In this document: piece after piece, positions 21,749-33,337 of the stretch
Layout: each line of letters begins with the position of its first letter
How positions within the stretch are numbered: the first letter of the stretch is position 1
Source: Toxorhynchites rutilus septentrionalis
Lineage: Eukaryota > Arthropoda > Insecta > Diptera > Culicidae
Direction of reading: 5' to 3'
DNA length: 64,000 bases
Assembly (NCBI RefSeq): GCF_029784135.1
Contig: NC_073746.1
Location: 166,648,825-166,712,824 of the forward strand
Translations under genes and position numbers: made by a program
Notes under the pieces: generated by a model
What the model was told of the DNA's origin: nothing
The model's database searches: none
Seen by the model: the letters and a program-made list of their open reading frames with translations, nothing else

Positions 21749-21870
21749 ATTATTCTACCTTCAAGCGTTCCTGCACACATACATCCACTTCCTCGCATAT
21801 CCTTACACGATGCATGGTACTTACACGGATTACTCACATTTAAGCAACCTTCAAACTCTCCCTATCAATT

Positions 21871-22122
21871 GAGGGGCTTAGAATGCAAGGGGTGTAAGTG
21901 ACATGATCGATTTCTCTTCATCAACTTTTTCTTTAGTTAATAACTCAATTTCAAAAACGTTCCAATTTAAGTTTGCTATAGAATCTGATAGGTGAGGTTC
22001 TGACCTATCTTCCACACTGTCAAATGCTGGGAATGTATTTGAGGCTAAGCTATGACCAAAAGAGAGAGTCGATGTAGAGAAATCGATCAAATCACTTACA
22101 CCCCTTTCATTCTAAGCCCCTC
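21871..22122. mobile_element. MITE with ~45-bp terminal inverted repeats
   Basis: The left end GAGGGGCTTAGAATGCAAGG, then GGTGTAAGTGACATGATCGATTTCTC, is mirrored at the right end (GAGAAATCGATCAAATCACTTACACC, CCTTTCATTCTAAGCCCCTC) with a few differences. It is 252 bp with no coding capacity. Confidence 0.85.
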
Positions 22123-22589
22123 AAATGTGATGAATGAACGTTTTAAGCGGTGAGCGTTCCCCGTGAACACTGTTGTTTAATTACAGAACGATGAACGTCA
22201 AATGAATAAAACTTAAAAATGTTGAGATGTCATTTGACATTTTCAGTTCGAAGGTCGTTTGAATGTTCATTTTATGATGTTCATTAATGACACAGCACAT
22301 TTTTTTTTCTTTTTTTTTTTATAGAGGTGAGGAACGCTCTACCAGCCTTATCTGGGAAGGGTTAACCCAGACGTCGAGTGGGGATCGCACCCACAAAAAC
22401 CAAGCCCTCTACTCGTTGCCTTATTCCCCCTGGGACCACATCTAGGCGACTACTTCAGGGGGCGGCTGTGCTCATGCACTCTTCGAGTTTTCAACGCTGA
22501 CTAGCGTTGTCCTTCCCTTTTTCTCAACATCTTTTTGTCTCTCTATTCGCTTTTCATTCCACTGCGCTTATGTCCTCTTCGCAGGCATC

Positions 22590-23370
22590 CATTTACCCGT
22601 CGAGACGTGTACCGATTAGGAATTGCCCTCCAACTTGACGCGCAACCCGTCACAGTCACCATCGCGGGATTTCTCACCTGTCGAGACGTGCACCGATTAG
22701 GAAGCGCCCTCCAACTTGACGCGCGCCCCGTCACAATCACCCTCGCAGGATTTCTCTTCCCAGCGGAGTGCCGATTAGGTAGTGCCCTCCTACATGACGC
22801 GCACTCCGTCACAGCTACTCTCGTGGGGTATACACCATTTTGATCACGGCTTCATCCTTCGCGGTGTTTCTCCATCCAGGCCACGATCAGGCGTTGCCAG
22901 GCAGGCATTTTTGCTGTTCTCCGCGGCAGTATCCGGTTACCTGTCGAGACGTGCACCGATTAGGAAGCGCCCTCCAACTTGACGCGCGCCCCGTCACAGT
23001 CACCCTCGCAGGATTTCTCTCCCAGCGGAGCGCCAATTAGGTAGTGCCCTCCAACATGACGCGCACTCCGTCACAGCTACTCTCGTGGGGTATGCACCAT
23101 TTTGATCATGGTTTCATCCTTGATGCTCGCTCCTTCGAAACGTTCGCAGTGTTTCTCCATCCAGACCACGATCAGGCGTTGCCAGGCAGGCATTTTTGCT
23201 CTTCTCCGTGGCAGTATCCGGTTACCTGTCGAGACGTGCACCGATTAGGAAGCGCCCTCCAACTTGACGCGCGCCCCGTCACAGTCACCCTCGCAGGATT
23301 TCTCTCCCCAGCGGAGCGCCGATTAGGTAGTGCCCTCCAACATGACGCGCACTCCGTCACGGCGGCTCTC
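22590..23370 (-). repeat. Nested satellite in the LINE 3' UTR
   Basis: An ~80-bp word (CCGATTAGG...GCCCTCCAACTTGACGCG...CCCGTCAC) occurs seven times, starting near 22612, 22692, 22772, 22956, 23033, 23240 and 23320. Larger units of about 263 and 285 bp repeat the order GTCGAGACGTGCACC monomer, CAGCGGAG monomer, TTTTGATCA spacer and CAGGCATTTTTGCT. Apparent plus-strand reading frames here are by-products of the repeat. Confidence 0.85.
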
Positions 23371-23420
23371 GGGGGGGACTATCCGGTACTACAGCCGTCT
23401 CGATTATTCATCTCTTATGG

Positions 23421-25985
23421 TCAGGCGTTATCCGCATGCTGGTCGGTCCTCCACTTCCGCTGTAGCTCGGACATGATATGTACGATTGCACTGTTTACTG
23501 CGTTCCAGGTGCCCTCGTCACGACACATTTCCTCCACGATGTTCCCAGCATGAAGGGTAGGCAGCCCCTCACGCACTGTGGTGAATCTGGGACATTCGAA
23601 TACGATGTGTTCCGGTGTTTCCTCCACATTTCCACACTCCGGACAAAGAGGCGATCTTGCGTGTCCGAACCGGTGCAGATACTGCCTGAAGCAGCCATGA
23701 CCAGACAAAAACTGCGTTAGATGGAAATTTACCTCTCCGTGTTTCCTGTTCACCCAGCCCATTAGTGTCGGTATGAGCCTGTGCGTCCACCTGCCGTTTT
23801 GCGCGGCACTCCACTCTTGCTGCCACCTAGCCATCGACTCCGCCCTCATTAGCTTCCGGATTCCTCTGGTTCCCCTCCTCCTATAGCACTCGCTGTCCTC
23901 CGCCAAGATGATGTCTATGGGGACCAACCTGGCTATGACGTAGACCGCTTCTGTTGACACGGTTCTGTACGCACTCGCGACTCGCATCGCCATGAGCCGG
24001 TACGTACTATTCAGCCTCTTCGTGTTCCGCTGAGTTTCTAACGCCGCGATCCAGGCTGGACTACCGTAACGTAGTGTCGATGAGGAGACACTAGCCAAGA
24101 GGTGCCTCTTGCTGCTGCTTGGGCCAAAGTTGTTGGGCATGATTCGTGTCAGTGCATTGATTGCCTTCGTTGCTTTTTTACAAGCGTAGTCGACGTGACT
24201 GTTGAAGTTCAGTCGATCGTCGATCTGCACCTCCAGGTATTTTAGGTCTCGCTTCGAGGTTATCGAGTGCTCTCCAATTGTGATTTCTGCACGTTGCACC
24301 GCCCTGCGGTTGCTGACAATCAGCATTTCCGTCTTGTGGTGGGCTATCTGCAGTTTCACACTTTGCATCCACCTTCCGATCATGTCTATCGACTCGGTCG
24401 CGAGCATTTCGACCCGTTCCAAAGATTCCCCTGTCGCGAGAATAACGATGTCATCCGCGAAGCCAATGATCTCCACACCTCTGGGCAGATTCAGTTTTAG
24501 TACACCATCGTACATACTGTTCCAGAGCGATGGGCCCAGGATAGAGCCCTGCGGAACTCCCGCCGTAGTTTTAATCTGCGCCTGGCCCGTGTTTGTCTCG
24601 TACACCAGCACACGGTTCTCGAAGTAGCTTCTCAGTATTCTACACAGGTAGTCTGGGACTTTCATCGTGTGGAGCGCAGTCGCGATGGCCTCCCAGCTGG
24701 CACTATTGAACGCGTTCTTAACGTCGATCATTATCACTGCGCAGTATCGATTTCCTCTGAGCTTCTGTTTGGATGCTCTGTTGGCTCTTTCGACCACTAT
24801 GCGAATGGCATCTACCGTGGATATCCCTTTCCGAAATCCGAATTGATTATCGGACAGTCCACGAACTCCCTCCGTGCATTCCGTCAGCCTATTAAGGATG
24901 ATTCTTTCCAAAAGTTTCCCAAGAATGTCCAACAGGCATATGGGTCTATACGATGCTGGACCACCCGGCGTCTTTCCTGGCTTGGGCAGTAGTACTAGCT
25001 GTTGTACCTTCCATCGATCCGGAAAGTAGCATTCGTCTAGACACTTCTGCATGGCTGTCCTGAACATATCAGGGAATGCTAGGACTGCCGCTTTCAAAGC
25101 TACGTTGGGGATTCCATCTGGGCCAGGCGCTTTCTTCGTTTTTAGGCGTTTGATAGCTGCAACTAGCTCATCGTTCGTCACATCTCTGCGTTCGATGCTA
25201 TCCTCATCCTCTCCATATGGCGTGGGTGGCCAGGTCGTTGGGTCGTGCTGCGGAAATAACCCTTCCACGATAATTTTTAATTTTTCGGGACACATTTCGG
25301 AAGGTGTCGTTGGGCCCCTGAGCTTCGCCATCACCATTCGGTAAGCATTGCCCCATGGATTGACGTCCACGTCCCGACATAACTCCCTGAAGCAATTAGA
25401 TTTGCTCCGCTTAATCGCCCGTTTAAGAGTGGATCTAGCCTCTCTGAATTCCACTCTCCGCTCTTCTCTGGTGTCTATGCTTGACCGTTGGAAACGTCTT
25501 CTGGCGCTAAGGCAGTTGGCCCGAAGCACGCCAAGTGCCTCGCTCCACCAATAGGCTGGAGGTCGCTTATACCTGGGTTCCCTTTTTCTTGGCATTGTTA
25601 TATCACATGCTGTTGCTAGCGTTTCCGTCAGTTCATCCGCGTTCATGTTCAAGACGTCGCTTTCCACGCGTAGTGCTTCGATGAAAAGGTCCTTGTCAAA
25701 GGTTTTTGTCTTCCACCTGCGCGGGCATGTCCTATTTATCCGTACTGCCACGGAGTTTCGTTGGCCAATGGTATAACGGATGGCTTGATGATCACTGTGG
25801 GTGTATCCTTCACATACCCTCCACCTCATTTTCGTCATTAACGAAGGACTGCAGAAAGTCAAGTCGATGATGGACTCTCGACCCTCTCGGCGGAAGGTAC
25901 TAGTGGTGCCCTCGTTGCACAGGGTAACATCCAACTTGGCTAGAGCTTCTAGTAAACTAGTCCCTCTCGCGTTGGTGCATCTGCT
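23421..25985 (-). pseudogene. LINE ORF2: endonuclease tail, reverse transcriptase, zinc knuckle
   Basis: The polyprotein would nick target DNA and copy the LINE RNA at the nick. The 837-codon frame from 25934 has the C-terminal end of the APE-type endonuclease (SIIDLTFCSPSL; S47-D48-H49). It then has a linker and the reverse transcriptase: KKAPGPDGIPN, SYRPICLLDILGK, NQFGFRKGISTVDAI, MIDVKNAFNSASW, GVPQGSILGP and FADDIVI (catalytic D494-D495). A thumb and a Cys-rich knuckle CPECGNVEETPEHIVFECP near residue 764 follow. Upstream of the first Met the same frame continues as WGSRCTNARGTSLLEALAKLDV, part of the endonuclease. Everything N-terminal of that (most of the endonuclease) is missing at the deletion junction near 25985-26000. 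The RT itself looks undamaged. Confidence 0.93.
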
Positions 25986-27375
25986 TCCCCAAGTTTAAAC
26001 ACTTGAAACATCGCTCCAGTTGCTTGGGAACAGGCGGAATGATTCTAAAACGACCCACAGCCCAGCAGACGTTTATACTCTCTAACTTCAGTAACTTGTT
26101 CGCTGCGTCCGTTGAGAGACGAATCGTTGCGGTCTGCGTCCCGCGATACGCCTTTCGTAGTCGGATTTTCATCGGAACTTTGCCCAGGATGTTTTCCTCC
26201 TCCAACTTCTGACGTAGGTCTATCTCGGTGGTGAACAGACTGAGGTTCCTGCATTCTATCGATGCCTCGGAGGATAAGGCCCTTACGTTCGCTCCATCGC
26301 CGAGAACCCTTTCTACAAGATCCTTGAATGCTGAGCTCCTGATTTCTGGGTCTCTCTTCAGCTCGAACAGCATTTCGCCGTTCTGGGTGCGCCTGGACTT
26401 CACCACGCTCTCCTCCAGTTTCTTGAGGCCAGGGTCCTCTCGCATTTTTTTAAAGAGATCAGCGTATGATACGTTGCCCTTCGCTTCGACGATGAGTGCA
26501 TCGCCTTTGTCTCTCGCCCGCCGAGGATTAGGCTTCTTGTCTTTTGGCCCCTGCCACTTTTCATTCTCTTTCTTATTTTTTTCCACTATTTTCACTTTTC
26601 TCTCCCTCTCTTTTTCTTCGTTCCTTTGTTTTTTCTTGTTTCTTTTCCTAACCGTGCTCCAGTCGTTTCTCTTGCTATCGGTGCTGATCTGGTCATCGCT
26701 GTCACCCAGCTCTTCGCTGTCGCCCTGGGCGGCACTATCGTCTTGATCATCGTTGTCGTGATCGTCCTTGCGTTTTTTGAACATTTCTTCTTCTGCTGGT
26801 GAATCCTTTTTTCTTTTTTCCGAACGGTTTCGACGAATCTTTGGCGTCACCTGTCCAGCTGCAGCTCTTTGCAACGCTTCTGCGAGTGCCTTCTCGGCGG
26901 TTTTCGTCCTTTCGACGAGTCCATCGTGCTCCTTCAAAGCTCATCCCAAGAGAGATCTTATACCCGACATCCTGGTCTTGATCTCCTTATGCACGTTGGG
27001 TTTGTCCTGCACGAAGGTGTCGAGTTCTTTGACCCTCAACATGATCGTGCTCAGGATGCTATCTCCAGTCAGCCCTCCTTCCTGGGTTAAACTACCGCTG
27101 GACTTTGGCAGGAACAGGGGATTGATCCCCCGACTTTGCTGGGTCTCAGGTATTCCTCCATTACTGCCGCTAGGGCCTGGTGTTTCCACTTGTTTGAGTA
27201 TTGGCGATCGCAGAAGCTTTTTACTACGAATGAACGCGTTGGCTTGGTCACCTGTATCCATCATACTCTCTCTTCGTTCTTCGTTGGTTTTGTAGGTTGT
27301 CTCCATTTTGGTTGGGTCCCTACTTCGGGCCGCTATCTCCGCTCGTTGTACATAGTCGCCTTTTTGTGATCCCAT
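25986..27375 (-). pseudogene. LINE ORF1 (Gag-like), nonsense and truncated
   Basis: From ATG at 27373-27375 (MGSQKGDYVQRAEIAARSR) a Gag-like nucleic-acid-binding protein is read. The N-terminal part is Ser/Pro-rich, followed by a charged coiled-coil-like segment (KRNKKKQRNEEKERERKVKI), a central Gag domain (SYADLFKKMREDPGLKKLEE; RKAYRGTQTATIRL) and the start of the first CCHC knuckle (RCFKCLNLG). One in-frame TGA interrupts it at about 26938-26940, after GIRSLLG; the frame resumes unchanged. After KCLNLG the frame runs into ORF2 DNA out of frame and stops, so the remaining knuckles and the ORF1/ORF2 boundary are lost. Confidence 0.9.
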
Positions 27376-27898
27376 GGTTATCTATGCAAGCAGTGAGGCC
27401 ATGCAGGGGTTGACACGGTCCTTCATGGGGACCGTGTTCAGAGCCGGATCAGCGCAAGTCAGGAATGTGACATCTGATGCCTAGTACCTAGTGCCAAGGC
27501 CTAGACGAGCATCGAACGTACCCGAAGACTTGCCAAGTTGTTACCGGGACGGGGGCAACCGTACTATTAACCCACACGCCATTTCAGGTAGGTGTCACCC
27601 TTCCTTACTCAGGGAGCAGAATAGCACGACTGTCGGCTTTTAGCATCGCATGTTATCCGTTTTCGTGTCTTGTCCGTTTTCCATGTCATACCAGTATGTC
27701 GTAATCAGGATCTTACTGGCGTCGATCCTGATGTGCTCGGCACTCCTCTCGTTGCTCCTGTACACGGTATTTCCCCCGTGCATTCTCCATAGGCTTTACC
27801 GCGCCCTTACTCGCGTTGTCACCCGATTAGTCGCCTTCTACGACAGGGACAGGGACGTAGACCCGAAGTGCTATTCTAGGCCGGCAGCTCCACGGCTC
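27376..27898 (-). other. LINE 5' UTR
   Basis: GC-rich non-coding sequence between the LINE's 5' target duplication and the ORF1 ATG on the minus strand. R1-type LINEs carry an internal promoter in this position, but I see no specific motif. Confidence 0.6.
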
Positions 27899-27913
27899 AA
27901 TGACACAGCACAT

Positions 27914-30900
27914 ACATCTCTATAAATAGTCATATGATGGTTACCACCAGCAAGGCTGGTTGTGACATTTCAATTTTTGACGGATTACGTCTTTCAGGAA
28001 GGGTGCCAAATCAGAAAACAGGTCACGTTTTTATGAAATAAAGTTAACGCTAATAAATTTCTAAATGCAACCATATAACCATCAAGATATTTAAAAAAAA
28101 TATTTCTAATTTATTGTTTGAATTGATGTATTACAAAACATCATAACTCAAAATACAGATGTCTGATTAAAATATGATGTTTCACAAAATTGTTATAAAA
28201 TTGTTAAAATACATTATTAAATAATCTTACTCAAAAATGAAATTTAATATTAAAATTTTTTATAATGAAAATAGTTCTAGTAAAATGTCGGAATTTGTAT
28301 TGTGCAGCAGCAGTATCATCTGATCATCTGATATCACGAATATATATTGATATTTCACAAACATGATTTTTATTAGTTTAAATTGGTTATATCTCGAGAA
28401 CGATTAGTCCTAAGATAATACGTTGTATATAGTTTTTCATGTTGAAAAGTGTGTAGATTTTATTTTTTATATTACTTTTCTCAAATGGTTAAAGTATTGA
28501 AATTTCGTATTTAAAAAAAACTCAAATCTCCATTTAGGTGAGTCTAACACGAAACCACTATACGTCGAATAACAATATTTAAATGAATATCGAAGGTGGA
28601 ATGTTCTGAAATACAAAAGTATTAAATATTAAATTCCATTTTCGAGTAAAATTTTTCAACAGTGTATTTTAATTGTTATTTTTTTCTAAATAGCCGATTC
28701 ATTTTCCAACAACTTTGTTAAACATTATATTTCAATCAGGCATCTGGATTTTTTACCGTCTTATACTTCTTCTACACTTCATCAATGAGGAATTGAAACA
28801 CAGCAGACAATATACGTTCTCACAATATCTAAAAATCCCAACCCACAAATTGGACTTCCCAGCTCAAATGTATCAGATAACCACGTCCATTGCAGTGCAA
28901 AATGCAAACTCGTTATATAGATAGTGTTTTTGTCTTGGCGTTTCATTTGCATGTCATTATCGTGCAACGCCATCATCGACGCCACTGCGGAGTCTTTGCT
29001 ACTGCAGCATTGTTTATTCAGTTTTTTTGTCGCTAAAAATGTTTCACTCCTAAGCTCATAATAATATTCTGCGTGTTGTGACGGATTTCGGTTAATTTCG
29101 CTAACAATAACAAATAACCTTCCCCTCCCCGAACCAATAATGCTGATCATTAGAATCAGTTTAGTTGTTTGTGTAGTTGTATTTACCGACAGACGTCTGA
29201 AGAAACATATCGTATCTCGGCTACCGGTCAGCCATAATGGCAGTCTATGTTTGCGATAGATTCTCGCCATCAAACAAAAAGCCACGAGTCACAAACAAAC
29301 CCGATTTCCAGCGAAAGACAACGTTCGATTGATACTGTTTGTGTTGATTCAACACAATTTTCACGTCTTTGCGCGTGTGATGTTCGCCATGGAGACAAAT
29401 CGGGAGACTGAGGTGGGGTTTACAGTGATGGGAGGGGAGATGAGAGCATGGAGATATTTCTGTCTCGTTGGGTAAACAATTTCTGGAAAAAAATCACATC
29501 ACAAACAACCTTACGGTGTTTATTTTAGGCGTATTCAGCTGCATAGCAACAATGTCTCCTGTATCCCTTTCTTGTTTTAATTCCCGAGGAACATTATATC
29601 TTCCTGTTTAAATATTCAAATAATGGTAAACACCAGCGCACATGATTGTGCATAAACTGCAACGCATTAACACTCCCCGCTGTCGCTCCCTAAAATTACT
29701 GTAATTAACAGTCAACGCTTGGGTAGGATAATACTTGATACATGTCGACCGTTATATGGCTTCCAAATTCCAGGAATTCATTTTATTATTTGACAAAATA
29801 TATCCCCTCCTAAATGCCTAAACCATTATGATACCTTCATTTGGTACCACCCTCGTTTCTGTTTCTGCTGAGGTGTGCGTTCCGGATGATCGATAGCGAT
29901 AATAAACTTGTTCCGAATACCCGAGGGTCGTGCATTCGGAATGTTGAAAATGTTAACATTGAATGTTGTTGGAGGCAAGGCGGGCATTATCCTCGACTCT
30001 GACAGTTAAATTGCAATATGAGTTTGTTTGATCAATATCCACCTGTTGGGTGGAGAAGTTTATTCCACTTGTTTCGTACGAATCGCTGAGGAAATCTTCA
30101 ACAGTTGGAGTTAAATGAAAGAAAAAAATCGTTTTCCGATTTCGAGCCGAAAGTTCATTGTCACATTCCTGCTTCTGTCACCAGGTTTACAGTCCATCTC
30201 GTACGATTTCTCCGTTGACCAGAATGACACAGTTTGCATTGCTGATCTCCACCACCGTAAAAACCGCAAACGCCTACGAAGCGTAGAACTGGCAAGTGGC
30301 AAATTCAATTATAAATAAACTGAATTAAACAATTTACAACCATGCGTCTCTACGAACTCACATCAAACCGCAACATGGTCGGGTGCCGTATGCAGTGACT
30401 GACTGACTGACTGTGCTCAATGTTTAGTTCATTAACACGGATAGCTAACAACAATTAACACAAATTGTGCGTGATGGCGACATGGATGTGGTCTCGAGCA
30501 GCCGGTTCCGCACAAGAACCGACAGCTCCATGTTGTTCCCAAAGGTTGGTTGGTGACAAAAAGTGAAATTATTATTGTCGATTGACAAAAGAGGCGAGAA
30601 ATTTGTCATTAGTCAGTGAATCGGTGTTACCGCAGACCCGCATTCCGTCAACCACAGTTGACCTCCTGACAGACTTTCGCATTCCGCTGATGGTTTGTAA
30701 CTCACTTTATGGTGGCAGTGAAGTTCGAACACTTTGTCGATGAACTTCAATGAACCACGGGTGGATGAGGTTTGAGAATTGCTTTTGCATAGATTGCTAG
30801 CAATACCCGGCTGTTCAATTGCAGCAAACCAATTCTACCGGCAAAGCCCTTTCGATGCCCATCGATTCACTTAATACAGGGCAGGGCTTAATGCAATAAT

Positions 30901-31571
30901 TTAAACATCCATTTAGGAGAAGGTGGAGCTGCCCACAAAGTGGCCTCTATTATTCACACATTGGAAATCGATTACTGTAATTGAAGTTTCAAGATGAATT
31001 TAAGCGGTTACACACTTGGCTGCGCGTAAGTTGCTACTCGATATGCTACGCTGGCAGGGCTCTTCGATTATGCGGGCTTTGTCCGGACCAGTTTTCCCTT
31101 TTGATGTGTGTGCTGTGTGCATTATTCTTCTTTGTAATGCTAATGAAACATGGTTTCCAACACCCGCTGCTAGCGCTGCTGAAACTAAAATCGCTAGTGC
31201 AGAAGCAATTGTTCGGTACGATATCAGTTTTCACCTCATTTAAATATGGTATGTAAAATCCTTGCCGTCTCGTTCCGATTTGTGGGCGAGATGAAATTGA
31301 GAAATCTGTCCTAACTACCTAGACTGTCATGTTCAAAAATTATGAAACAATGCGAAGAAAATACAACGAATATTCAAAAATACAAAAACATAATTCTGCC
31401 ATCATATAAAAGTAGAAGGGTATATGTCTGAGGACACCTGATCATCATTCAATGAATAACATTTTTATCAACATTCAGCTCTTTAAACTAGGCTCATGTC
31501 GAAACTTTGGGAATAATACACTTCAACCACTTTCTTTAGCCGCACCCTAATTTTACATTGTTTGCAAACGG
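27914..31571. other. Unassigned stretch
   Basis: AT-rich to 28700, mixed composition after. No element or gene recognised. The longest frame is 28782-29285 (minus, 167 codons) with no known motif, probably chance. A short (TGAC)n tract lies at about 30394-30413. Confidence 0.4.
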
Positions 31572-31690
31572 AGGAGATCTGACGTAGTGGTAACATCCGT
31601 ACCTCTTACGCTCAAGGTCACGAGTTCAATTCTCACTCCCGAACCAGCCAAACGTGTTGAAAGTCACTATAATACAGAAAAAAATGGTTT
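31572..31690 (+). mobile_element. Short tRNA-derived SINE
   Basis: GAGATCTGACGTAGTGGTAAC (A-box-like TAGTGGTAAC) is followed 30 bases later by GGTCACGAGTTCAATTCTC (B-box-like GAGTTCAATTC), then ACTATAATACAGAAAAAAATGG as a tail. It is too degenerate to fold as a working tRNA. Confidence 0.6.
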
Positions 31691-32199
31691 GCAGTGTTTA
31701 CAACGCAACGCAATGTTTTGTAACAATGTGCGCCTGTCAGTATTGACAAAAAAATTATGTGGCATAATCCATTTCAGTCATATATTGCAGCATGTGTTTT
31801 CAACATTCTGAACGTCAATTTTGTATAACCGCAAATAATGTAATACCTCGGTTTGATTTTGTTTGCCGATTTGCTGAAGCACACAACTTCAACAAACTAA
31901 AATGAGTTCCAAACGAAAAAAAAGAGAAGAGAGAAATAGTCGATGAATCTCTCATTAACTTATTAATGAAAGCCCACACCTAAGCTATCATTATTTTGAA
32001 TAGTTTTTTTTCACTGTACCCCAAACATGGTTAATGAATGGTTAATGAATGTATTCCTTGTTGTTATTTGAAAATTCAAAACCGTAGTCATGACGCTTAC
32101 TGAACATTTTTTGATTTTGATTTTCTAATATTTCTACTGATAACTGATTGTTATATTATTGTCCGAAGCATTTTTTTTTCGTAAAAGATGCATACGACA
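31691..32199. other. Unassigned AT-rich stretch
   Basis: No feature seen. Confidence 0.4.
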
Positions 32200-32372
32200 T
32201 GCTCTTCTACACTCGACAAAAAATTACAGGAACAGAGTTCGAAGTCGAAAATTTTAAGTGATTTTTAAAATGCTATAACTTCGTGAAAAATCAAGAGATG
32301 GGATGTACATCATTTTGAATTTCAAGATTTGGAATATTTTACAAACACATTTTAATTCTGGTGTATGTGGAT
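32200..32372 (+). repeat. Repeat family X, copy 2, left part
   Basis: Matches 19040-19200 (CTCGACAAAAAA, AACTTCGTGAAAAATCAA, GGGATGTACATCATTTT). It is cut at the TA (32373-32374) by the foldback element and resumes at 37096. Confidence 0.75.
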
Positions 32373-32546
32373 TAGGGTGCCAATGAAAATGGTCATCTCG
32401 AATTTCAATAAGTTACCACATACAAAATGTTCACCACCTCGGAGAAACACCCTGTGCCAAATTTCAGCTTAATCGGGAGAGTGGCGCAAAGCGGTCAAAG
32501 TTTGAGTTTTTTGAAAATCGAAAAATAACCCAAAGGAGGAGTAAAG

Positions 32547-32705
32547 TGTTGTGAGTAGCAACGCAGCGAGCAACGTCAACTCGAAGCAACCATTGCTTGT
32601 CAATTATTTTCTCTATCACTTTGAAAACTACAACCGTTAAATACAGACGTTTAATCTTTTAGTTGTGTCTTTTCAACTCCGGTCCGATTGTTCCATCCGC
32701 CAATA
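32547..32705 (+). repeat. Copia 5' LTR
   Basis: Starts TGTTGTGAGTAGCAACGCAG and ends TCCGCCAATA, immediately before the primer-binding site. Confidence 0.9.
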
Positions 32706-32775
32706 GGTTATGGGCCCTTTTCCCGCGGAGTCGAAACACTGGTGAAGAAACATAAGTTGCAGCTAATCTATCACG

Positions 32776-33337
32776 ATGGGAGAAAGGCTGGTGTCGTTCG
32801 CGAAGCTCAATGGCTCCAACTACGATAATTGGAGCTTCCGGATGAAGCTGTTGCTGACCAAGGAGGGCAACTGGACGTCTGTAACGAATGCGAAATCGGA
32901 ACCGGTCACTGATGCGTGGAAAACCAAGGAGCGCTGGCATCGATCGGATTGGCCGTGGAGGACAACCAATTGCTCCACATAAGGAAGGCCAAATCAGCAG
33001 CGGAGGCGTGGAAAGCTCTGGAAAATTTCCACGTGAAGCAAACCTTTTCGACGAAGGTTTCTGTGAGGATTTTCTGAAGAAAATCCTCACTTCACGTCTA
33101 GAGAGGAACGGTGATATGGAAGCGCACGTATCAAAGATGACGGATTTGTTTGTAAAGCTCGACATTTTAATGCCACAGAAGATCCTGGACGAACAGCTGT
33201 GTGTGACCATTTTGTTCAGCGGTCTGCCAGAGGAGTACGAGACGTTGGTAACCGCTCTTGAAGCCCGACCGGAGGAGGATTTAACCCTGGACATGGTAAA
33301 GAGCAAGCTTATTGACGAGTGGCAGAAGAAGAAGTAG
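32776..33337 (+). pseudogene. Copia Gag, frameshifted
   Basis: The Gag-like start MGERLVSFAKLNGSNYDNWS is typical of copia Gag (L-G-NY--W). Reading then moves to another frame (ASIGLAVEDNQLLHIRKAKS, AEAWKALENFHVKQTFSTKV), hits a stop near 33078, and continues in a third (SRLERNGDMEAHVSKMTDLF, LPEEYETLVTALEARPEEDL). A one-codon terminator follows WQKKK at 33335. The zinc knuckle downstream (CFFYKKLGHQKESC at about 33400) has Tyr in place of its second Cys. Confidence 0.85.

Larger units (their letters stand above)
22301..27898 (-). mobile_element. R1-clade LINE, full-span but internally deleted
   Basis: A 5.6-kb non-LTR retrotransposon. The target-site duplication AATGACACAGCACAT is perfect at 22286-22300 and 27899-27913. 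The minus-strand 3' end is an A-rich tail (22301-22322). Order on the minus strand: 5' UTR about 27898-27376, ORF1, ORF2 fused out of frame, then a repeat-rich 3' UTR. R1 affinity comes from DVKNAFNSASW in the reverse transcriptase, the endonuclease tail and the C-terminal zinc knuckle. One deletion joins ORF1 in its first CCHC knuckle to the middle of the ORF2 endonuclease. Because both ends and the duplication are intact, the deletion either arose later or was already present in the source copy. Confidence 0.93.

Noticed and set aside
23044..23553. 169-codon plus-strand frame across the LINE 3' region
   Set aside because: Built from the satellite monomers of the LINE 3' UTR and the antisense of its ORF2 end.
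28782..29285. 167-codon minus-strand open frame
   Set aside because: No motif recognised, no splice or promoter context that I can trust.
30115..30318. Short frame reading KFIVTFLLLSPGLQS, considered as a secreted peptide
   Set aside because: Hydrophobic stretch is short and starts late; no cleavage context, family or transcript signal.
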